DNA from: Rhizobium sp. ACO-34A
Lineage (GTDB): Bacteria; Pseudomonadota; Alphaproteobacteria; Rhizobiales; Rhizobiaceae
Length of the DNA stretch: 64,000 bases
Assembly (NCBI GenBank): GCA_002600635.1
Contig: CP021371.1
Span: forward strand, 2,483,001 to 2,547,000
Direction: 5' to 3'
Part shown: positions 36,924 to 47,388 of the stretch, in pieces
Layout of the letters: the number at the start of each line of letters is the position of its first letter
How positions within the stretch are numbered: the first letter of the stretch is position 1
Position numbers and translations under genes: made by a program
The notes under the pieces: generated by a model
Database searches by the model: none
Told to the model about the DNA's origin: nothing
What the model saw: the letters and a program-made list of their open reading frames with translations, nothing else

Positions 36924-38190
36924 GACGTTCCAGCCAGTCGGAAATGATCCCTTCCAGCGCCTCCACCAAGGCCTCGTCTTCCAGTTCCTCGACCACCTCG
37001 GCCACGAAGGCGTTGACGAGCAAAGCCCGCGCCTTCTTCTGCGGAATACCGCGCGCCATCAGGTAGTAGAGATGGGTATGGTCGATGTCGGCAACCGTCG
37101 CGCCGTGGGCGCACTGTACGTCGTCGGCGAAGATCTCGAGTTCCGGCTTCACCGAAAACTCGCCGTCATCCGACAGCAGCAGCGTGTTGCAGGCCATCCG
37201 CGCATCGGTCTTCTGGGCGTCGGGAGCAACCCGGATCTGTCCCTGGAAAACGCCGCGCGCCCGGTCGAACACCACGTTGCGGATGATTTCCGTCGAGGTG
37301 GTGTTGGGCAGGTCGTGGCCGAGCGTCATCGTCACGTCGGTATGGCTTTCGCCGCCGAGAAGATTGACACCGCGAAGGATGAAATCCGATCCCTCGCCTG
37401 CGGTCCGGACATGGATTTCCTGACGCACCAGCTTGCCGCCGGCATTGATGATGAAGAGCTTGAACTTCGCATCAGCGCCGAGTTCCACCTTGATCTGGGC
37501 AAGATGGGTGTCGGCAAGTCCCTGCGTCTGCACGATGATCCAGACGATCTCGGCGCCGTCCTCGATCTTGAGGTCGCTGACGGAGGAAACGAGTGTGGCC
37601 GCTTCACCGGCATTCAGATGGCGCTCGATCACCACCGCCTTGCTTGCGCGGCCGAAACGGGCGGGAAAGCGCACATGCGCCTGGCCCGCACCATGGATCG
37701 CCTGCAATTCGATAGGAGCCTCGAGTGCGGCATCGGCGGCAACCGCCAGCTCGAACCCATCGGTCACGAAGCTGCCGTTCAGCCGGCCGACCGCATCGTC
37801 GGAACCGATTGCCGTCAGGGCGGCAGCAGCCGTGCCGTCGGCGAGCGTATCTCGATAAGGCGTGGCGGTCACACCTTCCGGCAGTCTGGCAACGCCGGCC
37901 TTGCCCTGGGCAACGGTCAGAAGAGTGGCGCCTTCCACAATCGTATCGACCGCCTTGGCGAGCGCCGAAGGATCGACCGCCGGGATGGCCCGCAGCAATG
38001 CCTTGAGGTCGGTATAGTGCCACGCCTCGATACGGCGTGTCGGCAGGCCGGCGCGCTTCAGCTCGTCGAACAGCTTGTCACGGGCAGCGAGCACGGCGCC
38101 ATCGCCGGGCAATCCGCCGATTTCCGCGCCATAGGCTTCGATCAACTGGCTCTCGGCCGCCGTCAGCCTGTTTGCAGCTTGCAATGTCAT
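36916..38190 (-). CDS. sufD: Fe-S cluster assembly scaffold subunit SufD
   Basis: The protein has 424 residues from the ATG at 38190 (MTLQAANRLTAAESQ); the longer open frame to 38283 overlaps sufC and is not used. The beta-helical core and the C-terminal DVQCAHGATVADIDHTHLYY, with YLMARGIPQKKARALLVNAF, are SufD hallmarks. The cysteine and histidine in this block are known to matter for cluster assembly. SufD partners SufB in the SufBC2D scaffold. It lies between sufC and sufS. Confidence 0.95.
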   Translation of the reverse strand: MTLQAANRLTAAESQLIEAYGAEIGGLPGDGAVLAARDKLFDELKRAGLPTRRIEAWHYTDLKALLRAIPAVDPSALAKAVDTIVEGATLLTVAQGKAGVARLPEGVTATPYRDTLADGTAAAALTAIGSDDAVGRLNGSFVTDGFELAVAADAALEAPIELQAIHGAGQAHVRFPARFGRASKAVVIERHLNAGEAATLVSSVSDLKIEDGAEIVWIIVQTQGLADTHLAQIKVELGADAKFKLFIINAGGKLVRQEIHVRTAGEGSDFILRGVNLLGGESHTDVTMTLGHDLPNTTSTEIIRNVVFDRARGVFQGQIRVAPDAQKTDARMACNTLLLSDDGEFSVKPELEIFADDVQCAHGATVADIDHTHLYYLMARGIPQKKARALLVNAFVAEVVEELEDEALVEALEGIISDWLERHG

Positions 38191-38215
38191 GATCTGCACT
38201 CCTTGCTGCGAACGA

Positions 38216-38971
38216 TCAGGCGGCTGCCCCGATGATGTCGGCGTAGCCATTGGCTTCGAGTTCCAGCGCAAGATCCTTGTCACCGGTCTTGATGATCTGG
38301 CCCTTGTAGAGAACGTGAACCGTGTCCGGCACGATGTAGTCGAGCAGGCGCTGGTAGTGGGTGATGACGATGACGGCGCGATCCGGCGACTTCAGCGCGT
38401 TGACGCCATCGGCGACGATCTTCAGCGCGTCGATGTCGAGGCCGCTGTCGGTTTCGTCGAGAATGCAGAGATTGGGCTCCAGAAGCGCCATCTGCAGGAT
38501 TTCCGCACGCTTCTTCTCGCCACCGGAGAAGCCGACGTTGAGCGGACGCTTCAGCATGTCGGGATTGATCTTCAGCTCTGCGGAAGCTTCCTTCACCCGG
38601 CGCATGAATTCCGGCGTCGTCAGTTCGGCTTCGCCGCGCGCCTTGCGCTGCTCGTTCATCGCCACTTTCAGGAACTGCATGGTGGCGACGCCCGGGATTT
38701 CCACCGGATACTGGAAGGCGAGGAAGATGCCCTTGGCAGCGCGTTCGGCCGGATCGAGCTCGAGAATGCTCTCGCCGTTATAGAGGATCTCGCCCTCGGT
38801 GACTTCATAGTCTTCGCGACCGGACAGAATGTAGGAGAGCGTCGACTTGCCGGAGCCGTTCGGGCCCATGATCGCAGCGACTTCACCAGCCTTTACGGTC
38901 AGGTTCAGGCCGCGAATGATCTCGGTGCCGTCTTCGGCGATGCGGGCGTGCAGGTTCTTGATTTCAAGCAT
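38216..38971 (-). CDS. sufC: Fe-S cluster assembly ATPase SufC
   Basis: This 251-residue ABC-type ATPase starts at the ATG at 38971 (MLEIKNLHARIAEDG). Walker A is MGPNGSGKST, the signature is VGFSGGEKKRAEILQ, and Walker B is LCILDETDSGLDIDAL. SufC powers the SufBC2D scaffold. The upstream gap to sufB, unusually wide for this operon (544 bases), is occupied by the GIY-YIG element. Confidence 0.96.
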   Translation of the reverse strand: MLEIKNLHARIAEDGTEIIRGLNLTVKAGEVAAIMGPNGSGKSTLSYILSGREDYEVTEGEILYNGESILELDPAERAAKGIFLAFQYPVEIPGVATMQFLKVAMNEQRKARGEAELTTPEFMRRVKEASAELKINPDMLKRPLNVGFSGGEKKRAEILQMALLEPNLCILDETDSGLDIDALKIVADGVNALKSPDRAVIVITHYQRLLDYIVPDTVHVLYKGQIIKTGDKDLALELEANGYADIIGAAA

Positions 38972-39048
38972 GTCTGTGTTCCTGTTCATAGGGCGGTTCA
39001 AGGGCCGCCTATTGATCATCTGTGCGCCGGATCGACGCCTGTAACTCC

Positions 39049-39477
39049 GTCATCCTCGGGCTTGTCCCGAGGATCTGCCGACCTCTCAATTGTAGTCGGC
39101 CCAACGCTTCGTATTCCGGTTCGGCATAAAAACGTTCTCGACAACATCGATCTTCTCATAAAGGTCCAGCCATGTCGGGTTTAGCCCCTCAATGAGCTTG
39201 ATCTTCCATTCCCGGAGATAACGCTTCAGCGACTTCTCCCGCTGGATGGCAAGAACGATGTTCGGATGTGTCTCAAACCAAACCAGTACCTTGGCATTGT
39301 ATTTGGAGGTGTATCCCTTTCTCACTTCATTCCGGTGCTCCCACACCCGCCCATGCAGATCGCTGGTGACACCGACATAGATGACGCCGCGCGGCTTGTC
39401 CGACATCATGTAGACAAAGCCGCACATCCTGCTCAGCCTTGCCGCTGGTAGATCCTCGGGACAAGCCCGAGGATGAC
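39049..39477. mobile_element. Compact GIY-YIG element: nuclease gene bracketed by 31-bp inverted hairpin repeats
   Basis: The left end (39049-39079) and right end (39447-39477) are inverted copies matching at 30 of 31 positions. Each end folds into a hairpin with an uninterrupted stem around CTTGT or its inverse ACAAG (stem CCTCGGG/CCCGAGG). Inside lies only one gene: the stop of the GIY-YIG frame is 6 bases from the left repeat and the start 20 bases from the right one. The 429-bp unit sits between sufC and sufB, which are normally close neighbours. No target-site duplication was established. Confidence 0.72.
39086..39427 (-). CDS. Small GIY-YIG domain endonuclease
   Basis: The protein has 113 residues from the ATG at 39427 (MCGFVYMMSDKPRGVIYVGV). 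The GIY-YIG core is FVY followed 10 residues later by YVG. A conserved arginine lies in SDLHGRVWEHR, a tyrosine in KGYTSKYNA, and a glutamate in AIQREKSLKRYLREWK, matching the catalytic arginine, tyrosine and metal-binding glutamate of the fold. It is one domain with no recognisable DNA-binding module. The open frame continues upstream to 39535, but that part would translate the repeat. Stand-alone proteins of this size are common in alphaproteobacteria, with unknown role. Confidence 0.88.
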   Translation of the reverse strand: MCGFVYMMSDKPRGVIYVGVTSDLHGRVWEHRNEVRKGYTSKYNAKVLVWFETHPNIVLAIQREKSLKRYLREWKIKLIEGLNPTWLDLYEKIDVVENVFMPNRNTKRWADYN

Positions 39478-39515
39478 GACAGAGAGATGAGGCGCGGACA
39501 AGGGCAAAACCATAA

Positions 39516-40984
<1,469 letters not shown>

Positions 40985-41146
40985 TTGCGTTCTCCAATCT
41001 TGCCGGGTCCAAGGTCCGGCAGCTTGTCAACGTTTGAAGCGGGGAAACCCGCCCTTATGTAAGCGCCAGAGGCGGATTTTCATCCCTTCTGGCAAGGATA
41101 AAATTGTATTTTGCCAATTTTATCCAAGTCTTCCTTGTTCAGACCC

Positions 41147-42312
41147 TCATGCGGCCTGACCGGACAATTTCCGCCGTGCCGCGACCCGCGCGAAAATCCC
41201 GATGGCGAGATCGACTTCCTCGCTCGTCGTCGAGGGACCAAGGGACATGCGCAGCCCCCCGTTTTCGCATCCTCGCCCATCGCGGTCAGCACATGGCTCG
41301 CCCCGACCTTGCCGGAGGAGCAGGCAGCGCCCGCCGAAAGGGAAAGCCCTTCCAGATCGAACGCGATCTGACCGGTCTCGGCCTTCAACCCCGGCAGGGT
41401 GAAGAAACTCGTATTCGCCACCCGCGTAACGTCGTGGCCATAAACCACCACGTCCGGCGCGGCCTCCCGCATGCCTTTTTCCAGCCGGTCGCGCAAGGCA
41501 CCGATTGCCGCATTGCGGCTATCGAGATCGGCCATCATGAAGGCGGCCGCCGCACCGAAACCGGCGATAGCCGCGACATTTTCCGTGCCGGCGCGATGGC
41601 CTTTTTCCTGCCCGCCACCGCGAATGAGCGGCGCAGGCATCAGGGTCTCGCCGCGACTGACAAGTGCTGCAGCCCCCTTCGGACCGGCGATCTTGTGAGC
41701 CGAAAGGATCAGGAAATCAGCGCCGAGGCATTCCATATCGAGCGACAGCCGACCGGCAGCCTGCACGGCATCGACGACCAGCAGGCCACCCCGCGCCCGA
41801 ACGATCTTCGCCGCCGCCTCTACCGGCTGCACGATACCCGTCTCGTTGTTGACCATCATGATCGCCACCAGCGCCATGCCGTCTTGCGGATTGTGTCCGG
41901 CAAGCAGGCGCTCAAGCGCTTCGAGATCGACCACGCCGCTGCGCAGCACCGGGATTTCGGTGACGCGGTCGGCCGGAAAACGACCGCCCTCGCGGATCGC
42001 CGGATGTTCGATTGCCGATACATAGAGACGGCCGATGGAAAGCTGAGCCCGGCCCATGCGGAAATGCGGCGTCAGCACCAGATTGGCGGCTTCGGTGGCG
42101 CTCGACGTGAAGATCACCGACGCGGGACTGGCGCCAACCAGCGTCGCGACATCCCGGCGGGCAGCCTCGACGACAGCACGCGCCGCACGCCCTTCGGCAT
42201 GAACGGAGGACGGATTGCCGGGGAGCGCAAGCGCATCGACCATGGCAAGGCGCGCGGGCTCGCAAAGCGGCGCCGTGGCATTCCAGTCGAAATAGATGCG
42301 TTGCCTGCTCAT
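41147..42312 (-). pseudogene. sufS2: Cysteine desulfurase (SufS2, NifS/IscS type), frameshifted near the C-terminus in this sequence
   Basis: From the ATG at 42312 (MSRQRIYFDWNATAPLCEPA) the protein has the NifS-type N-terminus, the PLP lysine in LSAHKIAGPKGAAALV, and the active cysteine in LSAGAACSSGKVGASHVL. After GEDAKTGG the frame is lost: the plus-strand C-run at 41255-41260 has six bases where seven would continue GLRMSLGPSTTSEEVDLAIG to a stop at 41147. As given, the frame instead runs out to 41080 with a foreign tail. Corrected length is 388 residues. It is the first gene of the suf operon, matching sufS2 in Agrobacterium. Confidence 0.9.
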
Positions 42313-42417
42313 CGGCTCTTTACTGACGCTCCTCACCCGCAACCGGCGCATTTTCCTTGAAATTTCCGCCGGGCTTGTCCTATGACACGATCCAACATGG
42401 ATGGACAGCCATTCCAG

Positions 42418-42434
42418 TTTTGAACCGTTCTAAA
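42418..42434. promoter_or_regulatory. Candidate iron control element (Irr box)
   Basis: TTTTGAA-CCG-TTCTAAA matches the inverted TTTAGAA-N3-TTCTAAA pattern known for Irr binding in rhizobia at all but one base. It lies about 105 bases upstream of the sufS2 start, in the divergent region with the hydrolase gene. Irr links haem/iron status to suf expression in related bacteria. A match to a short motif is not proof of binding. Confidence 0.55.
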
Positions 42435-42451
42435 CTTTGTTTTAGAAAAGC

Positions 42452-42471
42452 TGACTGACTTCGTCAAGTCA
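42452..42471. promoter_or_regulatory. Candidate IRO/RirA-type site and perfect palindrome
   Basis: TGA-CTGACTTCG-TCA (42452-42466) fits the TGA-N9-TCA iron-responsive operator pattern of rhizobial RirA. It overlaps a perfect inverted repeat TGACTT-CGTC-AAGTCA (42456-42471). The motif is short and could occur by chance; its place upstream of the suf operon raises its value. Confidence 0.45.
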
Positions 42472-42527
42472 GATGTCTGAAACAGCAGTTGGTGAACCCG
42501 GATTTTTTCACAGGGACTGGAGTCTCA

Positions 42528-43205
42528 ATGCCCGAAGTGATTTTCAATGGCCCGGCGGGCCGCCTCGAAGGACGCTACCAGCCATCCAAGGAGAAAAGCG
42601 CGCCGATCGCCATCATCCTGCATCCGCATCCGCAGTTCGGCGGAACGATGAACAACCCGATCGTCTATCAGTTGTTCTACATGTTCCAGAAGCGCGGCTT
42701 CACCACCCTGCGCTTCAACTTCCGCAGCATCGGCCGCAGCCAGGGTGAATTCGACCACGGCGCGGGCGAGCTTTCGGATGCGGCATCCGCGCTCGACTGG
42801 GTGCAGAGTCTGCATCCAGACTCGAAGAGCTGCTGGGTCGCCGGCTATTCCTTCGGCGCCTGGATCGGCATGCAGCTCCTGATGCGCCGGCCTGAAATCG
42901 AAGGCTTCATGTCGATTGCTCCGCAGCCGAACATCTATGACTTCTCCTTCCTCGCACCCTGCCCTTCGTCCGGCCTCATCATCCATGGCGATTCCGACAA
43001 GGTTGCGCCGGAAAAGGACGTACAGGGCCTCGTCGACAAGCTGAAGACCCAGAAGGGCATCCTGATCACCCACAAGACGATCCCGGGCGCCAACCACTTC
43101 TTCAACGGCCAGGTGGAAACCCTGATGTCGGAATGCGAGGACTATCTCGACCGTCGCCTCGATGGCGATCTGGTTCCGGAACCGGCCGCCAAGCGCATCC
43201 GCTGA
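42528..43205 (+). CDS. Alpha/beta hydrolase
   Basis: The protein has 225 residues from the ATG at 42528 (MPEVIFNGPAGRLEGRYQP). The oxyanion region is ILHPHPQFGGTMNN, the nucleophile elbow is VAGYSFGAWIGMQL with a serine, and the acid and histidine are likely in IIHGDSDKVAP and PGANHFFNG. This is the conserved small hydrolase type often annotated as a dienelactone hydrolase-like protein; the substrate is unknown. It is divergent from the suf operon and ends in a terminator. Confidence 0.9.
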   Translation: MPEVIFNGPAGRLEGRYQPSKEKSAPIAIILHPHPQFGGTMNNPIVYQLFYMFQKRGFTTLRFNFRSIGRSQGEFDHGAGELSDAASALDWVQSLHPDSKSCWVAGYSFGAWIGMQLLMRRPEIEGFMSIAPQPNIYDFSFLAPCPSSGLIIHGDSDKVAPEKDVQGLVDKLKTQKGILITHKTIPGANHFFNGQVETLMSECEDYLDRRLDGDLVPEPAAKRIR

Positions 43206-43226
43206 TATCAGGAACATCAGTTCAAA

Positions 43227-43259
43227 GGCGTCGACCGAAAGGCCGGCGCTTTTTCTTTT
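43227..43259 (+). terminator. Intrinsic terminator of the hydrolase gene
   Basis: GCGTCGACC and GGCCGGCGC pair with one wobble and one mismatch around a GAAA loop, followed by TTTTTCTTTT. Confidence 0.75.
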
Positions 43260-43357
43260 CGGTGTCATCCCACCAACATTGACAAGGGCGATGGAGATAG
43301 TTCTCAATTGAACAATTGAGACATCCTCCCTTTCCGCCAGCCGATGATACGACCGCA

Positions 43358-44221
43358 ATGACCGGAAGCCTTTCCTTCGATGCCATCGGGTTTGCCGGTG
43401 GCGGAAACCGCTGCTACTGGCAGAGTGGCTTCTTCGAGGCCCTGAACGCCCGCCATCCGCAAAGTCCCTCATACTATGTCGCCGTCTCGGCCGGAGCCTA
43501 TCATTGTGCGATGAACCTTGCCGGTGTTCGCGAACGCGTGCTCGCTGCGGCCTTTGCCTTTGCCGAACGCGGCCTGCCCGATATCGACTGGTCCGCCTTG
43601 CGCCGGGGGCGTTCACCTCTGGTGGTCGGTGGGCTGTTTCGCGATTTCCTGACGGAGCAGTTCGGCGAGACGGAACTGGCCGCGCTGCACGCCGCGCCGC
43701 CGATCCTGATCCAGCTTTCGGTCCCGCCGGCATGGATGCCGGGAGGGATTGCGGCTCTCGGCTCGATCACCGCCTACCAGATCGAGAAGCGCCTCACCGG
43801 TGGCGCGCATTCCAAGGCCGGTTCCCATCTCGGGCTGAAGCCCGCATGGATATCCACCCATGAGATCGACAGCCCGGCCATGCTCGTCGATGCCATCATG
43901 GCGACCTCCTCGGTGCCGCCCTTCATGCCGGTGGGCAATATAGGCGGCAGGACCTGTCTTGACGGCGGACTGGTAGACAATCCGCCCCTCCGCAAGCTCA
44001 CGGAAACGGAAAATGCAGGTGGTCGAACGCTGCTGCTGACGACCCGTTACGGCAAGACCCTGCCCTCGGCACCGGGGCGAATCGTTGTCGGCCCGAGCGA
44101 GGATATCCCGGTCGACAAATTCACTGTCGGCGATGCGGACGGACTGCGCCACGCCTGCGCGGTCGGACGACGGGACGGCGAGGCTTTTGCCGAGCGGCTT
44201 CCGGAACTGCTGTCCGGCTGA
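43358..44221 (+). CDS. Patatin-like phospholipase
   Basis: The protein has 287 residues from the ATG at 43358 (MTGSLSFDAIGFAGGGNRCY). The oxyanion-type loop is GFAGGGNR. The catalytic serine is in YVAVSAGAYH, a variant of GxSxG with Ala in the first position, and the catalytic aspartate is in CLDGGLVDNPP. Members hydrolyse lipid acyl esters. There is no signal peptide, so it is probably cytoplasmic. It converges with anmK, leaving only a few bases between the stops. Confidence 0.87.
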   Translation: MTGSLSFDAIGFAGGGNRCYWQSGFFEALNARHPQSPSYYVAVSAGAYHCAMNLAGVRERVLAAAFAFAERGLPDIDWSALRRGRSPLVVGGLFRDFLTEQFGETELAALHAAPPILIQLSVPPAWMPGGIAALGSITAYQIEKRLTGGAHSKAGSHLGLKPAWISTHEIDSPAMLVDAIMATSSVPPFMPVGNIGGRTCLDGGLVDNPPLRKLTETENAGGRTLLLTTRYGKTLPSAPGRIVVGPSEDIPVDKFTVGDADGLRHACAVGRRDGEAFAERLPELLSG

Positions 44222-44227
44222 AACGCC

Positions 44228-45340
44228 CTATTTCCGGGTATGCGCCACGACGCCGCCGCTCACAGCCTGGCGCGCACCGGTCGTGTCCGGAAAGGTCAAA
44301 GGCAACCCCTTCAGCGACCGGGCAGCAAGATAGGCCCAGGCCTCCGCCTCCATGGCATCGCCATCGAAACCCGCGTCTTCGGCGGAGAGTACCGCCGATC
44401 CATGATGCGACGCGAGTTCCCTGAGATCCGCCATGATGATGCGATTGTGCCGGCCGCCACCGCAGACGATGAAGGTCCTTGGCATTTCCGGCAGGTGACC
44501 GGCAGATTTCAGGATCGCGGCAGCCGTCAGATAGGCAAGCGTGCGCGCGCCATCGGAAAGCTCCGCTTCGCCTCCCGCCGGCGGCAGGAAGTCGTTGCGA
44601 TCGAGCGAACGGCGCTTTTCGGCAGTGAAGAACGGATTGCCGAGATAACGCTCGGCAAGTGAGGCAACCACCCGCCCTTCGGAGGCGATCATCCCGCCCT
44701 GATCATAGGGAACGCCGGCATGGGTTTCGACCCACTGGTCGATCAGCGTGTTGCCCGGTCCGCTGTCGAAGGCGATGATCGCGCCATCGCGTCCGAGGAA
44801 CGTCAGGTTGGATATGCCGCCGATATTGACGAAACAGACCGGCCACGCGGCATTCTTCAGCCCTTCAGCCAATGCCGCGTGATAGGCGGGAACCAGTGGC
44901 GCACCCTGCCCGCCATGCCCCATGTCATTGGCGCGCATGTCGTAGACCACATCGATACCGGTTTCAGCCGCCAGCAGCGACCCGTCACCGATCTGCACCG
45001 TCAGCGCCTCGTCAGGCCGGTGCAGCACCGTCTGGCCATGAAACCCGACAATGTCGATGTCGGCGGCGCTCAATCCGTTCAACTCCAGAAACTGCTTTAC
45101 AGCCTCCGCATGGCGAAGCGTCAGCTCCCGTTCCAGATCAGCGAGGATCCCGGGCCGTTCCGTCCGCATACGGATCGTCTTTGCATCCTCCAGCCCCTGT
45201 TTGAGACGCTCGCGGAAAGCGGGATCATAGGGCACGGCGAGGAACGGACCACGTTCGACGAGGTTTTCGCCATCGGTCGCCAGCATGGCGACATCGATCC
45301 CGTCCATCGACGTGCCGCTCATCAGGCCGATTGCCCGCAT
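44228..45340 (-). CDS. anmK: Anhydro-N-acetylmuramic acid kinase AnmK
   Basis: The protein has 370 residues from the ATG at 45340 ([20 protein letters not shown]), whose [11 protein letters not shown] is the family signature. [25 protein letters not shown] and [13 protein letters not shown] are further conserved blocks of this ASKHA-fold kinase. It opens and phosphorylates 1,6-anhydro-MurNAc during recycling of peptidoglycan. The open frame upstream to 45412 is not needed. It is divergent from tyrS, an arrangement common in rhizobia. Confidence 0.95.
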   Translation of the reverse strand: MRAIGLMSGTSMDGIDVAMLATDGENLVERGPFLAVPYDPAFRERLKQGLEDAKTIRMRTERPGILADLERELTLRHAEAVKQFLELNGLSAADIDIVGFHGQTVLHRPDEALTVQIGDGSLLAAETGIDVVYDMRANDMGHGGQGAPLVPAYHAALAEGLKNAAWPVCFVNIGGISNLTFLGRDGAIIAFDSGPGNTLIDQWVETHAGVPYDQGGMIASEGRVVASLAERYLGNPFFTAEKRRSLDRNDFLPPAGGEAELSDGARTLAYLTAAAILKSAGHLPEMPRTFIVCGGGRHNRIIMADLRELASHHGSAVLSAEDAGFDGDAMEAEAWAYLAARSLKGLPLTFPDTTGARQAVSGGVVAHTRK

Positions 45341-45502
45341 CAGTTCACTCACGCTGCACTCCCGTCCTTCACGGCTTCCGATGGCGGCTCGAATGAGTCG
45401 CATCAGCAACATTCATGGCCGAAAGACGTGCACATTTCAAAAAACAGTGCTAAAGCCGCCGCGAAATTTAATGTCCCGCACGATCCAGAGAGTTCCAAGG
45501 TC

Positions 45503-46759
45503 ATGACGAAGCTCAAGTCCGATTTCCTCCGCACCATGCATGAGCGCGGCTTCATTCATCAGATTTCCGATGAAAGCGGCCTCGACGATCTGCTGAGCAA
45601 GGAAAGCGTCACGGCCTATATCGGCTTCGACCCGACAGCACCTTCGCTTCATGCCGGCGGCCTCATCCAGATCATGATGCTGCACTGGTTCCAGGCGACC
45701 GGCCACCAGCCGATCTCGCTGATGGGCGGCGGCACCGGCATGGTCGGCGATCCTTCCTTCAAGGAGGAGGCCCGCCAGTTGATGACCATCGACACGATCG
45801 AGAGCAACATCGCCTCGATCAAGCGCGTGTTCGCCAACTACCTCGATTACGACAAGGGTCCGAAGAGCGGCGCCCTGATGATCAACAACGCCGAATGGCT
45901 GCGTTCGCTCAACTACCTCGAATTCCTGCGCGATGTCGGCCGTCACTTCTCGGTCAACCGCATGCTGTCCTTCGACAGCGTGAAGACACGCCTCGACCGC
46001 GAGCAGTCGCTGTCCTTCCTCGAATTCAACTACATGATCCTGCAGGCCTACGACTTCGTGGAACTGGCCAAGCGCTACGATTGCCGGCTGCAGATGGGCG
46101 GCTCCGACCAGTGGGGCAACATCGTCAACGGCATCGACCTCGGCCACCGCATGGGCACGCAGCAGCTCTACGCGCTGACATCGCCGCTGCTCACCACGTC
46201 TTCGGGCGCGAAGATGGGCAAGTCGGTGAACGGCGCCGTCTGGCTGAACCCGGACATGCTGTCGGCCTATGACTTCTGGCAGTACTGGCGCAACACGGAA
46301 GACGCCGACGTCGCGCGCTTCCTGAAGCTTTACACGACGCTGCCCATGGACGAGATCGCTCGTCTTGCAGCGCTCGGCGGCTCTGAGATCAACGAGGTCA
46401 AGAAAATCCTCGCGACCGAGATCACCGCCATGCTGCATGGCCGTGAAGCCGCCGAACAGGCAGCGGAAACCGCCCGCAAGACCTTCGAGGAAGGCGGCCT
46501 TGCCGAAAACCTTCCGTCGATCGAGGTGCCCGCCGCAGAACTCGACGCCGGCCTCGGCCTGCTGTCGCTGATCGTGCGCGCCGGCCTCGCCGGTTCGAAC
46601 GGCGAAGCCCGCCGCCATGTTCAGGGCGGCGCGGTCAAGATCAACGACGCCGCCGTCAGCGACGAGCGCATGACCATCGGCAGCGGCGAAATCACCGCCG
46701 ATGGCGTCATCAAGGTCTCGCTCGGCAAGAAGAAGCATATTCTGGTTCGCCCGGCCTGA
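45503..46759 (+). CDS. tyrS: Tyrosyl-tRNA synthetase
   Basis: The protein has 418 residues from the ATG at 45503 ([20 protein letters not shown]); the open frame extends far upstream, but only as antisense of anmK. The class I signatures are PSLHAGGL in place of HIGH and [11 protein letters not shown] in place of [21 protein letters not shown] forms the tyrosine pocket. A C-terminal S4 domain (about 350-418) binds tRNA. A strong terminator follows. Confidence 0.96.
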   Translation: MTKLKSDFLRTMHERGFIHQISDESGLDDLLSKESVTAYIGFDPTAPSLHAGGLIQIMMLHWFQATGHQPISLMGGGTGMVGDPSFKEEARQLMTIDTIESNIASIKRVFANYLDYDKGPKSGALMINNAEWLRSLNYLEFLRDVGRHFSVNRMLSFDSVKTRLDREQSLSFLEFNYMILQAYDFVELAKRYDCRLQMGGSDQWGNIVNGIDLGHRMGTQQLYALTSPLLTTSSGAKMGKSVNGAVWLNPDMLSAYDFWQYWRNTEDADVARFLKLYTTLPMDEIARLAALGGSEINEVKKILATEITAMLHGREAAEQAAETARKTFEEGGLAENLPSIEVPAAELDAGLGLLSLIVRAGLAGSNGEARRHVQGGAVKINDAAVSDERMTIGSGEITADGVIKVSLGKKKHILVRPA

Positions 46760-46810
46760 TCTGGCCGGACAGCCGACGCTGATACGGCCAAACATGGATA
46801 GACAAACGAA

Positions 46811-46842
46811 CCGCTCGCAACGCCCGTTGCGGGCGGTTTTTC
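46811..46842 (+). terminator. Intrinsic terminator of tyrS
   Basis: CCGCTCGCAAC and GTTGCGGGCGG form a long stem with one bulged base and a short loop, followed by a run of five T. Confidence 0.85.
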
Positions 46843-46884
46843 TTTCCGGCAATCTCACGGGCCTGATTTGGGAGGAGGTGCGGC

Positions 46885-47277
46885 ATGGAGAAATTCACCG
46901 GTGGCTGTTTGTGCGGCAACGTCCGTTTCGTCGCCTCGGGACGACCGTACCGGGTCGGCATCTGCCACTGCCTCGACTGCCGAAAACATCACGGGGCCCT
47001 CTTTCATGCCTCGGCGATATTCCCGGAAACGTCGGTGAGCATCGAGGGCGAAACCCGCGACTATACGGGACGGTTTTTCTGCCCCCGCTGCGGCTCCTCC
47101 GTCTTTTCTCGAAGCGAAGATGAAATCGAGGTCAATCTCGGTTCTCTCGACGAGCCCGACCAGTTCAAGCCCACCTACGAACTCTGGACCATCCGGCGCG
47201 AGTCGTGGCTGCCGCCATTTCCGCTCGAGAGACGATATGAGCGGGACCGCGATCCCGTGAGCCGCTTCGAGGAGTAG
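46885..47277 (+). CDS. GFA family (glutathione-dependent formaldehyde-activating enzyme/CENP-V type) zinc protein
   Basis: This 130-residue protein has zinc-ligand pairs arranged as in the family: GGCLCGNVRF near the start, CHCLDCRKHHGA, and FFCPRCGSSVFS. The C-terminal YELWTIRRESWLPPFP is also typical. Despite the family name, most members have no proven formaldehyde activity, so I keep the family-level call. A GGGAGGAGG ribosome-binding site lies upstream. Confidence 0.9.
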   Translation: MEKFTGGCLCGNVRFVASGRPYRVGICHCLDCRKHHGALFHASAIFPETSVSIEGETRDYTGRFFCPRCGSSVFSRSEDEIEVNLGSLDEPDQFKPTYELWTIRRESWLPPFPLERRYERDRDPVSRFEE

Positions 47278-47282
47278 ATCGC

Positions 47283-47388
47283 TCTAGAGTCTGTCAGGTT
47301 CATTCTGAACCAGCCAGACTCTCATTTCTTTTGTTTTCGTTTGTCTTTTCGGGATAACCGGTTTCCACTTATCCCTGACAAACTCTAA
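47283..47388. repeat. Interspersed repeat with inverted ends (fourth family)
   Basis: TCTAGAGTCTGTCAGG at the left and CCTGACAAACTCTAA at the right are imperfect inverses. Between them are an internal GGTTCATTCTGAACC hairpin and a T-rich stretch. It exactly separates two convergent genes and may also act as a terminator. Confidence 0.75.

Noticed and set aside
44720..45502. A long N-terminal extension of TyrS
   Set aside because: The extension is antisense to anmK and lacks TyrS similarity; the family start is at 45503.
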